This document shows, in pieces, positions 17,001-24,375 of a DNA stretch of 42,141 nt (position 1 is the first letter of the stretch; the number at the start of each line of letters is the position of its first letter). The notes beneath the pieces are model-generated. The model worked only from the letters and a program-made list of their open reading frames with translations. It had not been told where the DNA came from and ran no database searches. Both the position numbers and the translations under genes were made by a program. The DNA comes from Elusimicrobiota bacterium (lineage in GTDB: Bacteria; Elusimicrobiota; Elusimicrobia; Elusimicrobiales; UBA9959): assembly GCA_003482905.1 (NCBI GenBank), contig DMXM01000027.1, positions 1 through 42,141 of the forward strand, written 5' to 3'.

Positions 17001-20000
17001 ACTGAAGCGGCACAAGAGGTGCTGGTATAAACCACCGGCGCCATTTCGGCTGAAGAGCCCGCCTGCACGGTAAGCGCCGGCGCCGAAACCGGCGCTTCCA
17101 AACCCACCGTAAGGCTTACCGGGCCAGCTGTTAACGCCTGCGCGCCGTTATTGGCGACGCTGAACCGCACGGTGTCAAAGAAACCCTTATTCAGGGCCTG
17201 CGCTGTACCGGAATAATTGCCATAGCCGGCAAGGTCGAATGACACAGCCGGTATTTCTGCCCTGGCGCGGGCGCCTTCCCGGCCCTTAAAGTCCACCACC
17301 GCCACTTCGTAAACATGCGCCGCAGCCGGCGAATAAGCGGTATCGCGGAAAGAAGTCTGGCCTATGTTTACAGGCCCGGCATACACGCCGTCCTTGAATA
17401 CTTTATATACGGAAACCTCGCCAGGATACGCGGCCCAAGACAAGGCAAGCGCGGAACCATCCTCTATAACGGCGGTCAGTGCCGTTAACTTTTGCGGAGG
17501 CAGGTCCATTGTGAAAGCGGCTGAATATATGGAACTGTTCCCGGCCAGGTCCATGGCAGTTATTTCAAGGACATAACTGCCGCTGCCGGTTATGGCCGTG
17601 CCAATAACGTACGGGCTGCCGTTAAACACCGCGGTTATGGTGGATAAATACGCGTCGGAGGCGGATATTGCTGGCGTTACGGCGGCGGTATATACGCCGC
17701 CAGCGGAAACACCGCCCAGGGTTATTGCGGGGCTGGTTTTGTCTATTACAAAGTTGACGGTTTTTGAGGCCGCATGGCTTAGCGCGTCCGAAGCGTTGAC
17801 AACCAATGTGTAACTGCCGGGCGCTGACACGGCGGAACCTGAAACAAAAGACGAATTATTGAGCAGGGCGGAAGAAGCGGCAAGATTAAGGTCAACCGTT
17901 TCAAAAGCGGGATTCACCGCGCCGTTATAATACCCGCCGTCCGCGACCCCGGAAATATTTATTTCAGGCGCGGCGGCGTCATAACTGACCGTCGCCTCAT
18001 TTGAGAGAGCGCTAGCGTTGCCGGGCTGGTCCAGCGCGGCAATCCTATAATGGTAAACGCCGTCCCTTGCCGGAGAATCCGCCGCCGTCGCCCCCACCAG
18101 ATTTCTGTAAGCCAGGCCGGCTGTTGAATTTATGGTATAGGTGGTCCGGTAAAGCCTGAATGTAACGGGGGTTTCGCTGTCGCCGGCCGACCAGGCAATA
18201 TTTATGGCCGAACCATCCGCAACAGCGGAAAGCCCCTGCGGCGCCGCTGGAGGCGTATTGTCGGGCGTAGCCAAAACAGTATTGGAAGCCGCGCTTTCAT
18301 TGCCCGCGGCATCTAAAGCGGTGATCTTATATTCGAGCGTCGTGCCTGAAGGAGTTTCAGAGAACGCGCCGCTGAAGTCGGGCTTAGGGGTTACGGAACA
18401 GGTAACCAGGGAATTATCCCTGTAAACACAGTAATGGCCCGGCTTTTCGCCCAGCGGTGAAGACCATGTAAGATTTATAATGCCTGCGGCCCCGTTGGCC
18501 CAATGCAGAGACGCAGGCGCGTCCGTGGCCGCGGTATCGGCGATAAAATATGTGGCGCCGTTAAGGAGCAGGCCGGTATTGCCAAGGCTGTCCTGCGCGC
18601 TATAACTGAAATTATGGGGCCCCTCGCCGGTGGCTCCGTCCACCGCAAGAACTCCGCTCCAGTAAGAAGCGTCCGTTGTGGAAGAAAGGGCGACCGTGCG
18701 GCTGCCGGAATTCACGGAGAAAGACAATTCAGGCGCGGCAACCGCGGCGTGGCTTAGAACCAGGCGCAATCCGTAGGAACCGGCTTTAAGAGCCGGACCA
18801 GCCTGCGGCTCAAAAGACACGGAGGCAACCGGGCCTTCGGTCTGAAGTTGAATCGCCGCTCCGGCAGTTATCATGTTTCCGGAATTGCCTGTAAGATCCA
18901 CACCCTGAAAAGTGAAACTGCCGGCACCGGAGGCCATAGCCTGGGTAACGGTAAGCGTGCCTGTCCAGATATAAGGAGAGGAAGGCTCAAGCGTTATCTG
19001 CACCGGATACCCGCCAATGGCGGTAAAGAGCAGATATGGCGCCCCGGAAAGGACCTCTGAAACCGCGACTTCAAGCCGGTAACTGCCTGCGCCCAGCGGA
19101 GGCGTTCTACCGGGCAGTGATATGGCCGCTGTAGGCGGCTGCGAATCCGAAAGTGCCGACACCACGTTGGACAAGGTACTGATATTAACAGCCGCGTCCA
19201 CGGAAGCCGCGGCGTAATAATAAACACCGTCCGGGGAGGGAATATCGTTAAATTCAAGCGCCTTGATCCCGCCGGCCGCCAGCAGGGCCTGGGAGGCTGC
19301 CGCGCCTTCTACCAGTGCGGCCTCGGAAGAGGAGCGGTATACATTGTAAGCGGCGGGGATCTCCCCGGCCGGCACAGACCAGGTAAGAGCAACCTTGCCG
19401 TAAGCGCCCGGCTGGGCTGCAAGAGAAACCGGCGCGCCGGGAGGGCCGGAGTCCACTACGCCGGGCACCCCGGCCGAGCGGGGGCCGGCCCCGCGCGTGT
19501 CTACGGCCTGCGCCGCCACGGAAACCGCGCCGTCGCCGCCAAGGGGAACGGCCGCGGCGTAGAAATATCCAAACATGTCTGCCTCGGCGGAGGTCACAAA
19601 AGCGTCGTTCACAAAGATAGAAACATAAGTGCCCGGCTCCGCTGAACCGGAAACTGCCACAAGCGGCTCCGCCACGGCGAAGTTGTTTACGGGCTGGCTT
19701 ATAACGGGCGCGGCGGGCGGGACGTAGCTGATCAGAACGGGGAAATCTTTTACATCCGCGTTGCCGTATTGGTCGTAAGCCTTTACGGACAGCACATGGT
19801 TGCCGTCGGAGTAATCGCCTATGCTCCAATTATAATTAAAGCTGTAATTCTGAGCCTGCACCAGCACGGATTTGGCCAAAGCATTATCAACCAGGAAATC
19901 CACTTTGGCGATATTATGGTTATCGGACGCCTCCACATGCATAGCAAAGGGCCGCATTACCGGGGCGTCCGGCTGAAGCGGGGAGGTCACTGACAGAGAG

Positions 20001-22570
20001 GGAGGTAAAAGGTCCAGAACAGCGGAAATTGAAACAAGGGAAGAGTTGCCAGCGGCGTCAAAAGTTTTTACCGCAAAGAACTTAAGGGTTTCAGTGGAAT
20101 ACGCCGTAACGCCATAATACTGTACGGCACCAATGGGGGAGGTTGCCGCCGCAGTTCCCGCCACAACGGCGCTGTCCCAGTTGCTATCGACAATGGGGAA
20201 ATCAGCGCCCTTAACAAGATAATACCCCAGCGCCGCGTTATCGTAAGGCACGGTCCATACCAGAACAGCGGAATTATCTGCGGACGAGTAAGAAGAAACC
20301 TTTAGTTCGTCGATCCAGCCGGGAGGGTCAATATCTATTTCCAGCCGGTACGGCCCGGAACGCGCGCTTTCGACCCCGTCCTGGTTAAGAGCGGTAATGC
20401 TGTAGTAGAACGTAGTTGAATATATATCGGCGTCCTCAAAATAAGGGTTCGTTGTAGAACCACGCAGCGAGAAACTATCAGGTAGCGGCTCCGCGGCCCT
20501 GTACACATTAAATGAGGCGGCCGGTTCTCCCAGGACCGCCGGCGACCAGAAAACCGAAACTTTTTTTGAGGCCGGATCATACGACGCCGTGATATTTATC
20601 GGCGTCTCCGGAGCCGCGGCAAGGGTTGTGAAGGATAGCGTAGAGGAAAATTGGGTAGGGATATAGTCGCCATTTATCGCGCGCACACGCACATAATATG
20701 CGGTTTGAGGCGCGAGGCCGGACACGGTAACATAGACATCTCCCATACCAGAGTATACAACGATGGAAGTGGACGCCCCGCTTTGAAAATTATCCATGGA
20801 GCCGCTCAGTTCGTACATGGTGCCAGGCGGGTTGCCTGCGGAACTCCATTTCATGGTAAAACTGTACGACGAGACCGAAACGAACACAGGGGCGCCAGGG
20901 GTTGCCGCCAACGTGTTTACGGGAACAGGCGGGCAGTTGCGCTGGCCGGTGCCGTAAATATTGTAGGCCGCTGCGCAGATATAGCCTGGGGAATTAGGGC
21001 CCGGTTCGGTGCTAACATACGTAAGCGCCGTGACTGAAGACAGGAACATGCCGTCATTGGAAGTAACGGCATAGCCAATTGCGCCGGGAACGGCCTGCCA
21101 GGCCCAGGCTACTGAGGAAGTACCCAGCGCGAAACCTGTAAGGTCAGGCACATAATTAGGGGCAACATACCCCTGCGGGCCGGTCCAGGTGAAATTAACA
21201 GTGGCGGGGGGCTGCTGGATATTGCCGGTAAGATCCACGGCGCGCAGATATATTTTATATTGGTGCCCGGTGGCCAAATGCGAAGAAAGCCAGCCAAATA
21301 CCCCATATGCGCTGGTATCGGTGATGACAGTCCAGGCCGGAGCACTGGGGGACCCTTGGAAGTTTTCGTCCAGATATTCAAAGGGCGGAACAACATTAGT
21401 AGACACCCAGATCTGCCCGCCATGACCGCTCCACCAGAGGCCGGTGGTAAGATCCTGCGCCGCCGCCTCCAATGAATCGACCCCCATATTGTCGGAAGCG
21501 GTGCCGGATATGGCGTGCAAATCGGCTATTTCTTCGTTATCGGCAATTGAATTTATTGCCGCTGAAGGCGGCAGTGTGTCTACCGCTATTGGGAAATTTA
21601 TTCCCATAAGGTTCGAGCCGGGGGCTATGTATAACGGGGCGAAATTATCGTAAGTACCGATAGGCGCCCCCGGGGGAGGCCCATCCTGCAAAACGCCGGC
21701 AAAGGCGGCTATATAATATGTGGCGTAGGCCGGCAGGGTGAGATTATAATTAAAACCGGTCCCTTCGGCCCCAAAGGTGAATACTGAGACCGCATCATTG
21801 CGGAAATAGTCCGTGGAAACCGCAATGGTTACGGTAGAGCCAGCAGGCAAATCCGGGGTGGATATGGTACCACTTAACACGCCTTCCCCCCCGATAAGCA
21901 GACGTGTTTCATTCAACGCCTCTTCATTGCCGACATTGTCTAGCGACATATAGTAAACGGTGTGAGTGCCCAATGGCAGGCTGAAAGGCCCGGAATAAAC
22001 GTAGTTCTGGCAGGTGCCGGCCGGCATGGTTGAAATTGCCGGGCCCATATCGCCGCAGGATTCCGGGGCTATGTCTATAAGGAAACCCGTGAAATCAACT
22101 CCGGAGGCCGGGTCGGAAGGCAAAAGCGCCATGGTTGAATACAGGCCAGTATGGATGAAGCCGTCTGCCTCCGGCGCCGCCGCGGCTATACCGTTTATCT
22201 GAAATGTGGTCTGCGGCGCTGCGGCGTCCACATGGATGGCGGCGGAACTCTCGGAAAAGAATTCACCTTGCACGGCGCGGGCATAAAGCGCGTGAGGCCC
22301 TTCCGACAGAGTTAAGGGCTCGGTGTAGACGCTGGCATTTTCGGGCAGTGGCTCCAGGTCTAAAACATAGTACACCGTGGTCCCCGGCCCGCCTCCGGGC
22401 ACGGCTATGGTCACCGGCGAACCGCCGGGGATATAATTTACGGAATCGGACGTGTAAGACTTATCAAAGGTTATCAGGGGGGCCGGCACCTGCGCCTCAG
22501 CCTTTGAAATCAAACAGCAAAGCAGGGTGAATGAAAATAATTTAAGACGCTGTCTGACAAATAGATTCAT
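11093..22570 (-). CDS. Full-length secreted RHS/YD-repeat polymorphic toxin (3,825 aa)
   Basis: Start set at ATG 22570: it opens a signal peptide (MNLFVRQRLKLFSFTLLCCL, AEA cleavage site near residue 26) and lies ~43 nt after the predicted transcription start. The in-frame ATG at 22663 lies upstream of the promoter and is rejected. Residues ~27-2,370 are a chain of chitobiase-C-like, FN3, Ig-like and CARDB-like modules. About 2,377-2,423 is a carboxypeptidase-regulatory-like unit (ANGLARFENVPSGKY). About 2,657 begins the RHS shell entry (GADWRLYYDSLL). YD repeats run ~2,750-3,627, then the RHS core (GRFMQEDPIGILGGNHLYGY) ends in TDAFGL, where DPxGL is usual. The 163-aa tip has Cys25 (GNDCEAMAA, tip numbering), NQVRH with His88, and a Cys-rich end; function unknown. 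Domain boundaries are approximate. Confidence 0.9.
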   Translation of the reverse strand: MNLFVRQRLKLFSFTLLCCLISKAEAQVPAPLITFDKSYTSDSVNYIPGGSPVTIAVPGGGPGTTVYYVLDLEPLPENASVYTEPLTLSEGPHALYARAVQGEFFSESSAAIHVDAAAPQTTFQINGIAAAAPEADGFIHTGLYSTMALLPSDPASGVDFTGFLIDIAPESCGDMGPAISTMPAGTCQNYVYSGPFSLPLGTHTVYYMSLDNVGNEEALNETRLLIGGEGVLSGTISTPDLPAGSTVTIAVSTDYFRNDAVSVFTFGAEGTGFNYNLTLPAYATYYIAAFAGVLQDGPPPGAPIGTYDNFAPLYIAPGSNLMGINFPIAVDTLPPSAAINSIADNEEIADLHAISGTASDNMGVDSLEAAAQDLTTGLWWSGHGGQIWVSTNVVPPFEYLDENFQGSPSAPAWTVITDTSAYGVFGWLSSHLATGHQYKIYLRAVDLTGNIQQPPATVNFTWTGPQGYVAPNYVPDLTGFALGTSSVAWAWQAVPGAIGYAVTSNDGMFLSSVTALTYVSTEPGPNSPGYICAAAYNIYGTGQRNCPPVPVNTLAATPGAPVFVSVSSYSFTMKWSSAGNPPGTMYELSGSMDNFQSGASTSIVVYSGMGDVYVTVSGLAPQTAYYVRVRAINGDYIPTQFSSTLSFTTLAAAPETPINITASYDPASKKVSVFWSPAVLGEPAASFNVYRAAEPLPDSFSLRGSTTNPYFEDADIYSTTFYYSITALNQDGVESARSGPYRLEIDIDPPGWIDELKVSSYSSADNSAVLVWTVPYDNAALGYYLVKGADFPIVDSNWDSAVVAGTAAATSPIGAVQYYGVTAYSTETLKFFAVKTFDAAGNSSLVSISAVLDLLPPSLSVTSPLQPDAPVMRPFAMHVEASDNHNIAKVDFLVDNALAKSVLVQAQNYSFNYNWSIGDYSDGNHVLSVKAYDQYGNADVKDFPVLISYVPPAAPVISQPVNNFAVAEPLVAVSGSAEPGTYVSIFVNDAFVTSAEADMFGYFYAAAVPLGGDGAVSVAAQAVDTRGAGPRSAGVPGVVDSGPPGAPVSLAAQPGAYGKVALTWSVPAGEIPAAYNVYRSSSEAALVEGAAASQALLAAGGIKALEFNDIPSPDGVYYYAAASVDAAVNISTLSNVVSALSDSQPPTAAISLPGRTPPLGAGSYRLEVAVSEVLSGAPYLLFTAIGGYPVQITLEPSSPYIWTGTLTVTQAMASGAGSFTFQGVDLTGNSGNMITAGAAIQLQTEGPVASVSFEPQAGPALKAGSYGLRLVLSHAAVAAPELSFSVNSGSRTVALSSTTDASYWSGVLAVDGATGEGPHNFSYSAQDSLGNTGLLLNGATYFIADTAATDAPASLHWANGAAGIINLTWSSPLGEKPGHYCVYRDNSLVTCSVTPKPDFSGAFSETPSGTTLEYKITALDAAGNESAASNTVLATPDNTPPAAPQGLSAVADGSAINIAWSAGDSETPVTFRLYRTTYTINSTAGLAYRNLVGATAADSPARDGVYHYRIAALDQPGNASALSNEATVSYDAAAPEINISGVADGGYYNGAVNPAFETVDLNLAASSALLNNSSFVSGSAVSAPGSYTLVVNASDALSHAASKTVNFVIDKTSPAITLGGVSAGGVYTAAVTPAISASDAYLSTITAVFNGSPYVIGTAITGSGSYVLEITAMDLAGNSSIYSAAFTMDLPPQKLTALTAVIEDGSALALSWAAYPGEVSVYKVFKDGVYAGPVNIGQTSFRDTAYSPAAAHVYEVAVVDFKGREGARARAEIPAVSFDLAGYGNYSGTAQALNKGFFDTVRFSVANNGAQALTAGPVSLTVGLEAPVSAPALTVQAGSSAEMAPVVYTSTSCAASVSARATITLPRGGDADISAVKNFTMAVRAPVEPIVEIYPEALVRGAYAKVKVKFNNRGSAPADIVTAILANNKTASSPAVAVSLKTQAGLVLSSGEVLQSTHDVSAAYLNGVQSYFARVEPGSSYVFDAIDLAVPSSAGVDLVITGGVYAMAYSLAYKSLQASPAFQTSMAQSAVAVIPYTAVVAPLKQVYDKGEQVVLTGSVRDSVSGLLLGNKAVRIIVSNKGFERYISTVTASDGAFRAVFNPAAGESGIYYLSASYPYAVSRLAQSSFSIVGFELGYADYKTTLAQNSSFTFDVPLINSGETTLNGLGVSFEEMSSGGVTIAAGNIPADIPAGTRNNLSVIITAASNASSSANFTLQLRESNGFKRTMPVDISVVPAQVIPKITPQAFEMGMLAGETRTQSVTVENIGFSTWTSVTITTPTLSWVKVQGPQELGDIAPGANVTLALLVQPPAGLSNGSYAQTPLAVFKSQNYADVPVSAGLVVTSVKHGNAAFTVMNADKYPADPSRWIGGADVTLSSLDIIGMSLKVKSDANGLARFENVPSGKYAYRAEAAGFQTASGMISIEPGLSRDINVFMPTSMVTYKWSVTPTTIQDKYDITLDMTYRTDVPAPALVANPQVIPLQMEGGQTVYTQYTITNKGLVSAFDLKITNFGDSAMTIESAISSISELKPGQTAVVPLKVTLAHASQHPGGSNADGYYRALCGNMPASAAVKVLAGDVPLGGGGQSVNDRAYGPGGWRVSDIVPYVAAKVTPAAKKICQISGLPRDPDYKHKPNLPPGLCPEPVAGMAHGQQSLGADWRLYYDSLLKGFYETTGWTIEDQPDGSIILTDDEGNEIQFVPKGLFDQELIGACGQYDDIPGYGVEIVYAGGNYSVAQKSGNSINFSRHGDKYKPDVIRDTNNTTLTYAYDAAGRATTITDIHGRTMSFVYDAQGRKTEVSDFAGRHIYLTYDGEGRLSAVTDIDGGVESYAYGADGRIATVTHASGAHEYTVYDSTGRIVLYNEDGDNNKKTYVYNDISSTTLMTDALGRQTLYEYWGYAGRSEIAKITSPDGSTVSYDYDGNFNKTKVKDALNRETGMTYSRYSNLLSVTDPAGNNTTMRYGLGSAANNIAAATSNRYAASKGEAEAAGCSSGGAEGGGMVMLAIEENPYAPEKDGPYLTSVTDPKGNLTQMDYDLNGNLIEVKDAQGNVSNMSYDQQGHVTGTRDPLGHVSLFEYDHLGALAKITDPLGRITQLTRDDLSRVTRTVDPANKLTLFDYDVKGNLTKVTDAIGGITEYGYTGGGCTSCGGAGELLGSVKDAKNQTTTFQYDLHKSLTEVKNPLNESKHFTYDKKKNLLSVTDAKGVTISFDYDVMDRLTVKHLPEGDVAYTYDVVGNLLSVTSTEGQLTFAYDALNRVTQTTQRFPLYASPYTLSYAYDANGNRTQMTSPWGTTNYTYDSLNRLISLTNPDAKTVTFAYDAAGKRTKMTYPNGTETTYAYDAASQLTQILHRKTADNTAIAFANYNYDPAGNRTSMQDLAGTHSYGYDDLHRLTSADHPAQSNLVVKNEVFNYDAVGNRQSDAVITNYQHNAANRLTENSSYTYTYDANGNLIGQTEKATNAHTIYEYNSENQLISATMPDGTVTTYKYDPIGRRIGKGLTVNSVLSTSHYKYDNEDVITILGGNNTVITYFTHGPGIDEPLISKKADTGASYYYHADGLGSVTGLSDSNGAIVETIEYQAYGKSIIKDHTGAVFDHSLIGNIYMFTAREYDYETGLYFLRARYYNVENGRFMQEDPIGILGGNHLYGYTGDNPVNFTDAFGLKYSKQDRMKYLLDYLNRVRGKGNDCEAMAATLDFAAFISGGNMFDFISDIGDLFSGGSWSPTSNPLSGRLSDTGFQYKYQDGSNQVRHYIGFLVLGFRYGALGGYSALYWNEKQSSWEQKDMALGFSGVDTGSGLMNGSVSLSNVGDYIRSNVCDSPNCKGGR
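11585..14243 (-). repeat. RHS core direct repeat, copy A (in the full-length gene)
   Basis: Reference copy of the YD core. Shared with copy B along its full length and with copy C for the tip-proximal ~1.5 kb. Near-identical tracts make it a substrate for homologous recombination with the orphan modules. Confidence 0.85.
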
Positions 22571-22619
22571 ATTCCCCAAACCCGGCGAAACAAAATCAAA
22601 ATTGGCGCTTCCTGAAGGT

Positions 22620-22648
22620 ACTATAAGAGGCCATTGGCCGCCTGTCAA
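22620..22648 (-). promoter_or_regulatory. Sigma70-type promoter of the RHS locus
   Basis: On the minus strand: TTGACA (22648-22643), 17-nt spacer, TATAGT (22625-22620). Expected transcription start near 22613, giving a ~43-nt leader before ATG 22570. This fixes the gene start and implies the RHS gene is transcribed independently of the upstream regulator gene. Confidence 0.75.
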
Positions 22649-22722
22649 GGTCGCTCCCGTCATTTTGGCGGGGCATTTACGTCGGGCTGGAAGCTGGCGG
22701 ATTTGTTTTTACGGCACAGAAA

Positions 22723-23427
22723 CTATACTGCCCGATCTTTGGCACGCAAGCGCGGCTGCACATATACCCAGCCAAGCCCTTTTTTACACTTTATGCGGCG
22801 GGCATGCTGTGGACCTAAATTTTGACGGAGACGGTAAATCAGGGAAGCTATTGCTTCCCGTTTTTCACGCGGTAAATCTTGGAACACATAAGCGCCGATC
22901 TCATCCTCGGTAACAAAATCCGGTTTTCTCTCAAAGAGAACGGAAAAAAGCCTGAACTGTTCCGGCGAAAGGCAGACCATAGGCAGGCCGTTTTTTAGTA
23001 TCCGCATGGTCCGACCGTCAAGGGTTATATCAGAAGGTTTCACGTTGCCATTTTGCTGTTCCACACGGCGCAACTGGCGTTTTACCGCTGCTAATATTTC
23101 GGGATAATATCCGCCTTTTTCCAAAAAGACATCCGCCTGGCAGGCATTATAGCTGTGGGCGGCCTGCTTCGGATCTCCGCTCAATATCACTATCGGCGCG
23201 TTTCTCAGCTGGTCGTGGCTGCGGATAAACAGACAGGCGGGCACAATGGTGTCGTCGGCAAGATGGTAGTCGAATAGGAAACAATCCGGGAGATGCAGGC
23301 AGGCTAATCTTACCGTGTCTTTACAGGTGTCGGCGGAATACACCTTAAAACCGGCCGCTTCAAAATATTGTGTCAGGGTCTTGCGTGCCAGCTTGTCGTC
23401 CTCGGCGATCAAAATCGTGTTGCCCAT
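22723..23427 (-). CDS. OmpR-type response regulator (receiver plus winged helix)
   Basis: 234 aa. The receiver (about 1-120) has the acidic pocket E9-D10-D11, phospho-acceptor D53 in LFDYHL, a Ser in IVILSGD, and the invariant Lys in VFLEKGG. The C-terminal half (about 133-225) reads as a winged-helix DNA-binding domain of the OmpR/PhoB kind (LSPEQFRLFSVLFERKPDFV, then IYRLRQNLG, KKGLGWVYV). No sensor kinase is adjacent. It starts 17 nt after the M23 peptidase gene, so it may be the last member of that run. Its stop lies 74 nt upstream of the RHS promoter -35 box, so it is a candidate regulator of the RHS locus, by position only. Confidence 0.9.
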   Translation of the reverse strand: MGNTILIAEDDKLARKTLTQYFEAAGFKVYSADTCKDTVRLACLHLPDCFLFDYHLADDTIVPACLFIRSHDQLRNAPIVILSGDPKQAAHSYNACQADVFLEKGGYYPEILAAVKRQLRRVEQQNGNVKPSDITLDGRTMRILKNGLPMVCLSPEQFRLFSVLFERKPDFVTEDEIGAYVFQDLPREKREAIASLIYRLRQNLGPQHARRIKCKKGLGWVYVQPRLRAKDRAV

Positions 23428-23444
23428 ATTAAAATACTCAAGCT

Positions 23445-24368
23445 CTATTTCTTCCCTATCTTGGCCAGGGGGTTGACGGATTTGCCGGAGGGGGTGATGA
23501 TCTCGAAATGGAGGTGCGGGCCGGTGGACTGGCCGGTGGAGCCGACCTTGCCCAGGAGGGTCTTGGACTTCTGCACGGTATCGCCAGCTTTCACTTCAAG
23601 TTCGGAAAGGTGGCCGTAGCGGCACAGGGAGCCGTCCTTGTGGCGCACCTCCACGGTATTGCCGTAGCCGCCCTTCCAGCCGGAGAAGGTCACGGCACCG
23701 GAGCGCGACGGGTAGACCGGCGTGCCCAGGGGCATGGGGATGTCGCAGCCGTTATGGAAGATCCTTCTTTTAAGGACCGGGTGGTAGCGCATGCCGAAGC
23801 TGGAACTGATGCGGCCGAAATTCCGCAGCGGCATGCGGTAGGTGTCCAGGTCTATGTAGACCGCCGGCAGGTAAACCCTGTCGCCTTTGCGGAACTTGTA
23901 GTTGACCAGCAGGGCCGACGGAGGCAGGGCGTTATCCTCCACTATCTCCGCCTTGAAGGACTTGAGGTCCCGGCCGCCGCGCAGGTACCTGGCGGCTATA
24001 CCGTTGAGGGTCTCGCCGTCCACGCTTACCTCGTAAAGCAGGCCGCGGCCGTTGTGAACGCGTATATAGCCGCCGCGCGATATGAATATGAATTCGTTGG
24101 AGTTGGTGCTCTGCAGGGAGCGGATATCCGTGCCGTAAGCCGTGGCGATGGAGCGGATGTCCTCGCCCTTTGTCACTTTATGGCGGGCATGGATCAGGCG
24201 GGGTATCAGGCGGAAAGCCTCGGCCAGGGGCTCGGGCGGGCCGGGCGGCACCATAACGGAGAACCTTGCGTAGTAGAGCGGGGAGATGCCCGGGACCGCG
24301 GCGCCCGAAAGCGCCGCCAGCCCCAAGAGCAGCCCGCCCCACAGAACCAGGTTCCCGCGTGCGGTCAC
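23445..24368 (-). CDS. LysM-containing M23 (LytM-type) peptidase
   Basis: 307 aa from a GTG start, 7 nt after the rho stop. An N-terminal hydrophobic segment (about 7-25) serves as signal peptide or membrane anchor. LysM-like peptidoglycan-binding stretches occur at about 62-170 (KVTKGEDIRSIATAYGTDI; EVSVDGETLNGIAARYL). The M23 domain (about 185-300) has the zinc ligands HNGCD and HLHFE plus the RYGHLS motif and GSTGQSTGPH loop. These metallopeptidases cut peptidoglycan cross-links, or activate amidases if degenerate; here the zinc ligands are present, so catalysis is likely. It acts in the periplasm. The antisense frame is open only because of codon bias. Confidence 0.92.
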   Translation of the reverse strand: MTARGNLVLWGGLLLGLAALSGAAVPGISPLYYARFSVMVPPGPPEPLAEAFRLIPRLIHARHKVTKGEDIRSIATAYGTDIRSLQSTNSNEFIFISRGGYIRVHNGRGLLYEVSVDGETLNGIAARYLRGGRDLKSFKAEIVEDNALPPSALLVNYKFRKGDRVYLPAVYIDLDTYRMPLRNFGRISSSFGMRYHPVLKRRIFHNGCDIPMPLGTPVYPSRSGAVTFSGWKGGYGNTVEVRHKDGSLCRYGHLSELEVKAGDTVQKSKTLLGKVGSTGQSTGPHLHFEIITPSGKSVNPLAKIGKK

Positions 24369-24375
24369 AATAGCC

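Noticed and set aside
11093..22570. Type VI secretion RHS effector
   Set aside because: No PAAR, VgrG or Eag-chaperone genes, and the protein has a Sec signal peptide and adhesin-like modules.
22571..22663. Upstream ATG (22663) for the full-length RHS gene
   Set aside because: It lies upstream of the -35 box and places 31 residues before a clear signal peptide.
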